DNA of 64,000 nt from BJGO01 sp964640655 (GTDB taxonomy: Bacteria; Bacteroidota; Bacteroidia; Chitinophagales; UBA10324), in contig CAZXFT010000014.1 in NCBI GenBank assembly GCA_964640655.1, positions 18,605 through 82,604 on the forward strand, given 5' to 3'. Under the pieces are notes generated by a model that searched no databases, was not told where the DNA came from, and was given only the letters and a program-made list of their open reading frames with translations. This document shows, in pieces, positions 36,488 to 43,636 of this stretch. A program made the translations under genes and the position numbers. Within the stretch, counting starts at the first letter, position 1. The number at the start of each line of letters is the position of its first letter.

Positions 36488-37612
36488 TTATACATCAACA
36501 TAGTGCTTCAATGCAGCACAAAGTTTTTCAATCTCATCAGCAGCATGATTGCTATGAATAATAATGCGCAGCCGTTCTGTACCTTCAGCCACAGTTGGGG
36601 AGAGAATAGGACGTACATCAAAGCCCTGATCCTGCATGTGTGCCGCTGCATTTTTTACATTCTCATTTCCGGGTACCATCACCGCTATAATGGGTGATTG
36701 ATGATTGCGATTCATCAAGGCATTATAGCTTGAAATATTTTGCTGTAAATTTTTTCTTTCTGTATCAGCCCGGTGCATATGATTCAAACAGATACGAAGT
36801 GCTATCACTTCCTGTGGTGGTAAGGCTGTGGAATAAATGAATGGTCGCGCAAAATTGATGAGATACTTTTTCAAATCAGAAGAACCTAATATACAAGCAC
36901 CGTGATATCCGGCAGCTTTACCAAAGGTGTGTACACGTGCAAATACATCCTTACTCAGGCCTAACTCATCGCTTAGCCCTTTGCCGTTGTTGCCTTTGAT
37001 ACCAATGGCATGCGCTTCATCGGTAATGAGTGCTGCTTGATATTTTCTGCACAAGTGAGCTATTTCAATCAGCGGTGCTATATCGCCATCCATGGAATAC
37101 ACCGATTCAACAACAACAAAGATGTTGCCTTTGGCTTGCTTCAATTTTGCTTCAAGATCTTCAATACTATTATGCTTAAACTTATAGCGAGTTGCATAAC
37201 TCAAGCGCATACCGTCTATGATGCTGGCGTGTACCAGTTCATCGCTGATGATGGTGTCGCTGCGCTGTGCAATGCATGAAAGCAAGGCCACATTAGCATC
37301 ATATCCTGAGTTAAACAACAATGCTGCTTCAACATCATTAACCTGAGCATACCAGGTTTCAAATTCTTCGGTAATGATAGAGTTCCCGCTTAAAAGACGT
37401 GAGCCGCCACTGCCGTTTACTTTTAAGTCTGATAATTGAATAGATTTCAGTATTTGCTGATGAAGTTCTTCGTTATGGGCTATGCCGAGGTAATCGTTTG
37501 AAGTGAAATCAATTTTGGCAAACGGCAATTTTAAAGAGCGTATCAATCCGTCTCGCTCGCGCTCCAATAATTTCTCCCGCAGGTATTGATCAACGGGATT
37601 CTTACTCATCAT
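36488..37612 (-). CDS. bioF: 8-amino-7-oxononanoate synthase (or closely related alpha-oxoamine synthase)
   Basis: A 374-residue PLP enzyme of fold type I. FTSNDYLGIA near residue 35, GSRLLSG, the Asp in ITDEAHAIGIKG and the PLP lysine in TFGKAAG near residue 230 are all present. It condenses pimeloyl-ACP/CoA with alanine to KAPA in biotin synthesis. KBL and SPT are relatives, but the gene overlaps bioB by 4 bp (ATGA), which supports BioF. Two ATGs are adjacent (37612 and 37609); the first is used here. bioA, bioD and the early bioC/bioH genes are not in the window. Confidence 0.88.
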   Translation of the reverse strand: MMSKNPVDQYLREKLLERERDGLIRSLKLPFAKIDFTSNDYLGIAHNEELHQQILKSIQLSDLKVNGSGGSRLLSGNSIITEEFETWYAQVNDVEAALLFNSGYDANVALLSCIAQRSDTIISDELVHASIIDGMRLSYATRYKFKHNSIEDLEAKLKQAKGNIFVVVESVYSMDGDIAPLIEIAHLCRKYQAALITDEAHAIGIKGNNGKGLSDELGLSKDVFARVHTFGKAAGYHGACILGSSDLKKYLINFARPFIYSTALPPQEVIALRICLNHMHRADTERKNLQQNISSYNALMNRNHQSPIIAVMVPGNENVKNAAAHMQDQGFDVRPILSPTVAEGTERLRIIIHSNHAADEIEKLCAALKHYVDV

Positions 37613-38613
37613 GAACCAACTTGAACAGATTCAGTAACGTGTTTATGTTCTGCATTCTTAAAAGGCTTGCGTGCGGTGAGCCCTAATATGTTAAACATAT
37701 TCATATCCTCTTCAAACGAAGGATTATCTGTAGTCAACAATTTGTCTCCTGCAAAAATAGAGTTGGCTCCGGCCATAAAACATAAAGCCTGTTCGGCCAT
37801 ACTCATTTCTCGTCTTCCTGCCGATAAACGCACTACAGATTTAGGCATCACGATTCTTGTAGTAGCAATCATGCGAACCATTTCATAAAAAGGAATACGA
37901 GGTTGATTTTCGAGCGGTGTGCCTTCAACCGGAACTAATGCATTAATAGGAACGGACTCCGGATGTTTGGGAAGGTTGGCAAGAATCAATAGCATTCCTA
38001 TGCGGTCGCTGTCTTTTTCGCCAAGACCAACAATACCGCCGCTGCAAATGGTGATGTTTGCTTTGCGCACATTGTCTAATGTATTCAGTCGGTCGTCTAT
38101 GGTTCTTGTAGTTATAATTTCGCTGTAGTGCTCGCTGCTGGTATCAATATTATGATTGTAGGCATATAGGCCGGCATCGGCAAGGCGTTGCGCCTGTTCG
38201 TAGGTGAGCATACCCAGTGTGCAGCATACTTCCATTCCCAGATCGTTAATTCCGCGCACCATATCTATCACGCGGTCAAAGTCACGGTTGTCGCGCACTT
38301 CGCGCCATGCTGCACCCAAACACATACGTGAAACCCCGGCTTCTTTTGCCTGTTTGGCAGTTTCAATCACATCATCCTTTTTCAATAAAGCATGAACATC
38401 TATTTCAGTATGATAGCGTGCTGCCTGCGGACAGTAAGAACAATCCTCCGGGCAACCTCCTGATTTAATGTTGACTAAACTGCTGATTTGTACCTCTGCA
38501 TAGTTTTTATTTTCGCGGTGTACCTGTGCTGCTTCAAATATTAAATCGAGCAAAGGCTTGTTGTAAATGGAAGCAATCTCTTCGTAAGTCCAGTTGTTGC
38601 GTACAATACTCAT
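37609..38613 (-). CDS. bioB: Biotin synthase
   Basis: A 334-residue radical-SAM enzyme. The [4Fe-4S] motif is GGCPEDCSYC (Cys54, Cys58, Cys61) followed by PQAARYHT. YNHNIDTS and CSGGIVGLGE and the Arg in VRLSAGRREMS match the known substrate and [2Fe-2S] site residues. It inserts sulfur into dethiobiotin. It is transcribed just ahead of bioF with a 4-bp overlap. There is no obvious BirA site, and regulation cannot be read from the upstream 39 bp. Confidence 0.95.
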   Translation of the reverse strand: MSIVRNNWTYEEIASIYNKPLLDLIFEAAQVHRENKNYAEVQISSLVNIKSGGCPEDCSYCPQAARYHTEIDVHALLKKDDVIETAKQAKEAGVSRMCLGAAWREVRDNRDFDRVIDMVRGINDLGMEVCCTLGMLTYEQAQRLADAGLYAYNHNIDTSSEHYSEIITTRTIDDRLNTLDNVRKANITICSGGIVGLGEKDSDRIGMLLILANLPKHPESVPINALVPVEGTPLENQPRIPFYEMVRMIATTRIVMPKSVVRLSAGRREMSMAEQALCFMAGANSIFAGDKLLTTDNPSFEEDMNMFNILGLTARKPFKNAEHKHVTESVQVGS

Positions 38614-38652
38614 ACCTGCAAACCTAATACAAGAATGATGAATGCAGAAGCC

Positions 38653-39234
38653 TTAACTACTTTCAGGCAGTTGTTTTTGCATTAATCCTTCCACCAGTTT
38701 ATGCATATGAAATGGTTTCACGGTGCGCCAGTCCACTTCCTTAAATTGATCTCCCAGTTGCACATAATAATGTATGTGGGTAGCACGCATTTCTTCCAAC
38801 ACATGTTCGTGGAAATTAATAAACGCAATATATCCGTTATTGTCGTTCACATCTTCGTACCATTCCTCATAATAGCAATCGTCGCTGGCATGGAAGTTCA
38901 ATACATTTTCGCCGATGATGATAAATTTACTGATACCTTGTTGCATCATCGGATTAATAATATCAGTTTTCAAAAACATAATGTCGTTGCCAATTGCATC
39001 GTTCCACTCACCAATCATTTCTATAATGGTGTAGCCTTTCTCGTAATCAGTAAAAAGTATTTTGATATATAAAGTGGCTGATCCGAATTCGTCCCACTGC
39101 GGATGAATGTAAAAGTTGTAAATCGTGTTACTGAATTCAAACTCGCTGTACTCACGACCAAAAAATGGTGAGCGCACATCATCTTCAGCACTGTAATAGT
39201 CGCGCCAGAGGTAATATGGTTCAATACTATGCAT
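38653..39234 (-). CDS. Conserved hypothetical protein
   Basis: A 193-residue soluble protein with no signal peptide or membrane segment. It is rich in aromatic and acidic residues (MHSIEPYYLWRDYYSAEDD, HPQWDEFGSATLYIK, SDDCYYEEWYEDVNDNNG). I recognise no domain, although the pattern is familiar from Bacteroidota hypothetical proteins. It starts well apart from the divergent MbnP gene and lies 39 bp upstream of bioB on the same strand, so it may be co-transcribed with the biotin genes. No function is assigned. Confidence 0.7.
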   Translation of the reverse strand: MHSIEPYYLWRDYYSAEDDVRSPFFGREYSEFEFSNTIYNFYIHPQWDEFGSATLYIKILFTDYEKGYTIIEMIGEWNDAIGNDIMFLKTDIINPMMQQGISKFIIIGENVLNFHASDDCYYEEWYEDVNDNNGYIAFINFHEHVLEEMRATHIHYYVQLGDQFKEVDWRTVKPFHMHKLVEGLMQKQLPESS

Positions 39235-39340
39235 GGTCTCAATTCGTGTTACAAAGTTAGAGTCAGTAAAACGATAAAGTAAGGATTTATTCTGATTAGT
39301 TCATGAAACTTTGGTATCAATAGATTTCAAACAACTCATC

Positions 39341-39348
39341 TATATTTG
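39341..39348 (+). promoter_or_regulatory. -7 box of the MbnP/MbnH promoter
   Basis: TATATTTG is a perfect TAnnTTTG element 18 bp before the ATG at 39367. No well-spaced TTG was found for the -33 position, so the call rests on the -7 box alone. Confidence 0.45.
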
Positions 39349-39366
39349 TAACTAACATCACGATTT

Positions 39367-40101
39367 ATGAAATATATTTCACTTCTTTTCCTAATCATTC
39401 TTTTTGCTCAATGCAAGCCTGATAAAGATCCGGTTCCCGGCACAGTTAATGTTGTAATCAAAGTATCTAATACTGTTGGTACTGCACCGGTTGAATATGG
39501 TCAGATGATTTATACCAATGCGGCAGGCAATAAGTACAAGGTTAACTTACTGAAATACTATTTATCCAACTTTGTTTTTGTAAAAGACGACGGTACTGAG
39601 CATAAAACCACCAATTATGAGTTAATAGATGCCTTTGATACGGCAAGCTGCTATTTGCAATTCAATAATCTTCCCGAAGGAAATTATACCACACTGAAGT
39701 TTGCTTTGGGAATTGACTCCGTACGTAATCATACCGGTTTGCAGGAAGATGATTTAGATCCAATACACGGAATGATTTGGACATGGAACACCGGTTATAT
39801 TTTCTTTAAACACGAAGGACAATTTCTTGATGGCAGTATGGTTAATCAACAATTGTTTTATCATTACGGAACAGATAAAGCTTATACACCTATACAGCTA
39901 ACCTTGGGCAGTATGTCGCTCAAGGATGTTAGTAAAACTATTTACATCAACTTCGACCTAAACAAACTTTACAACACACCTAATGTGATCGATTTTATTG
40001 ACAATAATGTTCACGAAAGCCTGAGCACAGATGATAGCAAGTGGATGAAAGAAATGCAGGAAAATTTCAAAAACTCTTTCAGTTTTATTAAAGCCGAATA
40101 A
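39367..40101 (+). CDS. MbnP-like copper-binding periplasmic protein
   Basis: A 244-residue exported protein with a short signal ending in a lipobox-like FAQC. The mature domain matches the MbnP family: YKVNLLKYYLSNFVFVKDDG, LINFG-like YELIDAFD, FALGIDSVRNHTG, DLDPIHGMIWTWNTGYIFFKHEG. MbnP is the partner of the di-haem enzyme MbnH, which in methanobactin operons oxidises a Trp of MbnP to kynurenine to make a copper site. Here the next gene, starting directly after the stop, encodes an MbnH-like protein, so the pair is intact. No methanobactin precursor or maturation gene is nearby. Confidence 0.82.
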   Translation: MKYISLLFLIILFAQCKPDKDPVPGTVNVVIKVSNTVGTAPVEYGQMIYTNAAGNKYKVNLLKYYLSNFVFVKDDGTEHKTTNYELIDAFDTASCYLQFNNLPEGNYTTLKFALGIDSVRNHTGLQEDDLDPIHGMIWTWNTGYIFFKHEGQFLDGSMVNQQLFYHYGTDKAYTPIQLTLGSMSLKDVSKTIYINFDLNKLYNTPNVIDFIDNNVHESLSTDDSKWMKEMQENFKNSFSFIKAE

Positions 40102-41154
40102 ATGAAGTCGTATGCTTCAATAATATTTAGTGTTTATATAATTCTTGCTGTTTCATGCAAGGTGGATCCTTCACTGGATTCTGAATTGAAACCGCATACG
40201 CATACTCACGATTTAGTTATTCCGAAGGGATTGCCTGCAATGGTGATTCCTCCGAATAATCCATTAACAGATGAAGGTATTTCATTAGGCAGAAAATTAT
40301 TTTATGATCCCCTTCTTTCGAAAGATGGTACAATGTCCTGCGGCACTTGCCACCGACAGTCCTTTGCATTTACAGATAGCACGTTGCAGTTTAGTACAGG
40401 GGTTGATGGTATAGAAGGTGTTCGAAACACAATGCCACTATTTAATCTGGGCTATCAGAAAAAGTTTTTCTGGGATGGCGGAGCTGCCTCACTTGAAGAT
40501 CAGGTTATAGGTCCCATCATGAATCCTGTTGAAATGCATGAAACCTTACCTAATGTTTTGAGTAAGTTACAGTCGCATCCGCAGTATCCTGCTCTATTTG
40601 AAGCAGCCTTTGGTTCATCTCAGATTACCACTAACATGTTGATGAAGGCTATCGCACAATTTGAGCGCACCTTGATTTCAGGAAACAGCAAGTTTGATCA
40701 ATACAATCACGGAGAAGTTTCATTAACTGCACAGGAGATGAACGGTATGAATCTTTATATGCAGGAAGAGAAAGGTGATTGCTTTCATTGTCATACATTA
40801 GGCAGCACTTTCAGCGATTTTGAATTTCGTAATAACGGACTTGACGATTCACCTATAGACCTTGGTCGATATTTGATAACATTAAATGAATCAGATAAAG
40901 GAAAATTCAAGACTCCATCACTGCGCAACATTGAAGTTACAGCACCTTATATGCACGATGGTCGTTTTAATACTTTACAGGAAGTGTTGCAACATTATAA
41001 TTCCGGATTTAAAGTCAACACGTATACTGACCCTAAACTGGCTATTCTTCCCAAGAACAGAATGTCTCAACAGGAGATGGATGATATTATTGCATTTCTG
41101 CATACACTCACCGATGATGAGTTTCTGAATAATCCAAAATTTGGAAAGCCCTAA
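40102..41154 (+). CDS. Di-haem cytochrome c peroxidase family protein, MbnH-like, lipoprotein
   Basis: A 350-residue lipoprotein (lipobox AVSC). Two haem sites are present: Cys80-Cys83-His84 (CGTCHRQ) and Cys227-Cys230-His231 (CFHCHTLG), in the standard di-haem peroxidase frame. FFWDGGAASLEDQ carries the Trp124 that lies between the haems in MbnH. YMHDGRFNTLQEVLQHY is the C-terminal family signature. A His-rich HTHTH at 32-36 follows the lipid anchor. Co-transcription with the MbnP gene (stop and start abut) supports MbnH over a hydrogen peroxide reductase, but a peroxidase role is not excluded. Confidence 0.85.
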   Translation: MKSYASIIFSVYIILAVSCKVDPSLDSELKPHTHTHDLVIPKGLPAMVIPPNNPLTDEGISLGRKLFYDPLLSKDGTMSCGTCHRQSFAFTDSTLQFSTGVDGIEGVRNTMPLFNLGYQKKFFWDGGAASLEDQVIGPIMNPVEMHETLPNVLSKLQSHPQYPALFEAAFGSSQITTNMLMKAIAQFERTLISGNSKFDQYNHGEVSLTAQEMNGMNLYMQEEKGDCFHCHTLGSTFSDFEFRNNGLDDSPIDLGRYLITLNESDKGKFKTPSLRNIEVTAPYMHDGRFNTLQEVLQHYNSGFKVNTYTDPKLAILPKNRMSQQEMDDIIAFLHTLTDDEFLNNPKFGKP

Positions 41155-41186
41155 CCATATTTCCTAAAGTCCGTTATTTTAGTGTA

Positions 41187-43040
41187 ATGAATAAAATATA
41201 CATTCCACTTACATTGTTATTATTCAATTTATCAGGGTTTGCTCAAACCGGGATAAAACCATTTCATATTAATCCTGTTGCCACTGTCAGTCCAGCATCG
41301 ATAACTGTTGATTGGAATCCTGTGCTACAAAATCTTGAAATGCCGAAACCTGATGGAGATGTTGGAGTAAATCTTAAACAACAGGCAAAGCAATTTGCTG
41401 ATTCGCTATATGGCAATAATAAGTTTACATCACATCTTAAAAACGTTCAACGCTCTTTAAGCGCACCTGTAATAGGAAAAAACTTTTACGGCAATCCTTT
41501 TAATAATTCGGTACCTAACGATAACGATATGGCCATTTCTAATAACAATATGGTTGTGTCAGTAATCAATTCATCACTACGAATTTATGACATGAATATT
41601 GATACGGCATATCCAGCGGTGTCATTGTTCAGCTTTTTTGCAGACTTAGGTTTACCCAATGCACACTTCGACCCTAAAGTAATCTACGATCCACAAGCTG
41701 ACCGTTTTGTATTGATGTGCCTGAATGGTTTCACCGATTCAACATCGTTCGTGGTTCTGGCATTTTCTCAAACCAACGACCCGCGTCAGAATTGGGTGCT
41801 ATATCAGATTCCGGGAAATCCATATAATGACACACTTTGGACCGACTATCCGATGATCAGCATTACAGAACAGCACTTATACCTTACGGTTAATCTGCTT
41901 AAGAATAACGAGTCATGGCAAAATGGATTTGTACGAACCCTTGTGTGGCAATGTGAAAAGCAGGATGGTTACGATGGTCAGATATTAAGCACCAACTTGA
42001 TTGGCAATTTCAAATTCAACAATAAAAATATTCGTAACCTGTGTCCCGTTCGTAATGGCAACGAGTTATTCAGTGGTACTGCTTATTTTCTTTCTGACCG
42101 CAACTTGAGTGTAAGTAACGATTCAATTTTTCTGGTGAAACTAGCCGACACTATGGGTATCGACAGCACAGCCATTCAGGTAGAATTATTAAAGGCAAAT
42201 ACCCGCTATCATATTCCACCCGATGCAAAACAAACTCCTCCTCGTATCTTACAAACAAACGATGCTCGCATACTTGGAGCTTTCAAACAGAACAACCTCA
42301 TTCAATTTGTTGCGAATACAAGGGATACGGTCACTAATAAGGCCGCATTATATCATGGCATCATTGATTTGTCAGCTTCTGTGCCAACCATTACGACTTA
42401 TATGATTAGCAATGATTCTGTAGAATACGGTTATCCGAATATTGCCTATGCTGGAAGCAACAGTAATGACAACACCGCTATTATCGGAATCAATTATACT
42501 GCTGCTGACATTTTCCCGGCTTGTGGAGCTATTTTGACAGATGCTAATGGCAACTACTCCGATTTAATTACCATTCGCAAAGGAGATAACTATATCAGCG
42601 TTCTTTCCGGAGGCAATCAGAGATGGGGAGATTACAGTGGCGCTCAACGTAAATACAATGAGAATGGTATTGTTTGGGTTGCCCTCACTTATGGTTCTCA
42701 ATCAAAAAAGCAAAACACATGGATAGCTGAACTAGGCATTCAGCCATTTGCATCTGTGCTTTCATCTACGAATAAGCTAAACATCAACTCCTTGTTTCCT
42801 TCTCCTGCTCAGAACATAGTTACATGCTCTTTCATTTTGAATGAAGAATCCTATTTGAACTTTTCGATTTATGATGCTGCAGGTCGCTTTATTCAGGAAT
42901 TATTTCGTGAACGAGCCTTGCCTGGTACAAACTCATTTTCGTTTAATACTTCTGCATTGAGTAATGGTACATATTTCCTTGTTATAAAAGATACCATGGG
43001 AGAGAAGCTAACGACTCATGCTTTCAGTGTGATGAAGTAA
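41187..43040 (+). CDS. Large secreted protein with T9SS sorting domain, function unknown
   Basis: A 617-residue protein with a signal peptide (ends LSGFAQ). The central 500 residues look like a beta-propeller or jelly-roll type secreted domain: PNDNDMAISNNNMVVSVIN, YDPQADRFVLMCLNGF, GGNQRWGDYSGAQRKYNENG. The C-terminal 85 residues (SLFPSPAQNIVTCSF ... GTYFLVIKD) are a T9SS sorting domain. I assign no activity. It follows the MbnH gene by 32 bp on the same strand; whether it shares its transcript is unclear. Confidence 0.8.
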   Translation: MNKIYIPLTLLLFNLSGFAQTGIKPFHINPVATVSPASITVDWNPVLQNLEMPKPDGDVGVNLKQQAKQFADSLYGNNKFTSHLKNVQRSLSAPVIGKNFYGNPFNNSVPNDNDMAISNNNMVVSVINSSLRIYDMNIDTAYPAVSLFSFFADLGLPNAHFDPKVIYDPQADRFVLMCLNGFTDSTSFVVLAFSQTNDPRQNWVLYQIPGNPYNDTLWTDYPMISITEQHLYLTVNLLKNNESWQNGFVRTLVWQCEKQDGYDGQILSTNLIGNFKFNNKNIRNLCPVRNGNELFSGTAYFLSDRNLSVSNDSIFLVKLADTMGIDSTAIQVELLKANTRYHIPPDAKQTPPRILQTNDARILGAFKQNNLIQFVANTRDTVTNKAALYHGIIDLSASVPTITTYMISNDSVEYGYPNIAYAGSNSNDNTAIIGINYTAADIFPACGAILTDANGNYSDLITIRKGDNYISVLSGGNQRWGDYSGAQRKYNENGIVWVALTYGSQSKKQNTWIAELGIQPFASVLSSTNKLNINSLFPSPAQNIVTCSFILNEESYLNFSIYDAAGRFIQELFRERALPGTNSFSFNTSALSNGTYFLVIKDTMGEKLTTHAFSVMK

Positions 43041-43080
43041 TTCAATTATTATTCATTATTGCTAAAAAGAGATGTCGTTT

Positions 43081-43632
43081 TCAATCATTGATTACTGTAT
43101 TTCTTGATAGCCAATCTTTTCGCCTAACAGCATAAATTAATTCATCTTCCAACACACCGTTTTTAATGAGTGTATTTTTGAAATGTGCTTCAAGAATGAA
43201 ACCGTTTTTCTCCAGCACTCGTTGTGAGGCTTTGTTACGGCCAAATGGTCTTGCATATACCCGATTAATATCATAGGTCTTAAAGGCAAAAGCCAGAATG
43301 TCCTGAATAGCATCACTGATTATCCCTTTTCCCCAAAATGGTTCAGCTAACCAGTAACCCAACTCAGCATTCATTCTTTCTATGTCTTCTCTTGGGTGTA
43401 CACCAATTCCACCTACCGCCTCGCCATTGATAACAATAGCAAACATGTGAACTGGATTATCCTTGGTTGCAAAAGCAATAAATGAATGCGCGTCGTCAAT
43501 AGTATAGGGATGCGGAAACTTGTCCGTCATATAGTTTGAAACATTCTTGTTATTGGCATACTTCACCAGGCATTCAACATCTGACAGAGACCATGGCCTT
43601 AGTTGAAATGCACCCTGAGTTGTAATATTCAT
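43081..43632 (-). CDS. GNAT family N-acetyltransferase, RimJ/RimL-like
   Basis: A 183-residue acetyltransferase of the RimL type. GGIGVHPREDIERMNAELGYWLAEPFWGKG is the central strand/acetyl-CoA region; GRNKASQRVLEKNGF is motif B. Substrates in this family range from ribosomal protein N-termini to small amines, and none can be chosen here. It starts 4 bp after the cphA stop, so it could be co-transcribed with cphA. Confidence 0.85.
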   Translation of the reverse strand: MNITTQGAFQLRPWSLSDVECLVKYANNKNVSNYMTDKFPHPYTIDDAHSFIAFATKDNPVHMFAIVINGEAVGGIGVHPREDIERMNAELGYWLAEPFWGKGIISDAIQDILAFAFKTYDINRVYARPFGRNKASQRVLEKNGFILEAHFKNTLIKNGVLEDELIYAVRRKDWLSRNTVIND

Positions 43633-43636
43633 GCAA

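Noticed and set aside
38701..39072. A 123-codon frame opposite the hypothetical gene at 38653-39234
   Set aside because: The minus-strand frame is longer, ends cleanly before bioB and has a normal soluble protein composition; the plus-strand one is a shadow.
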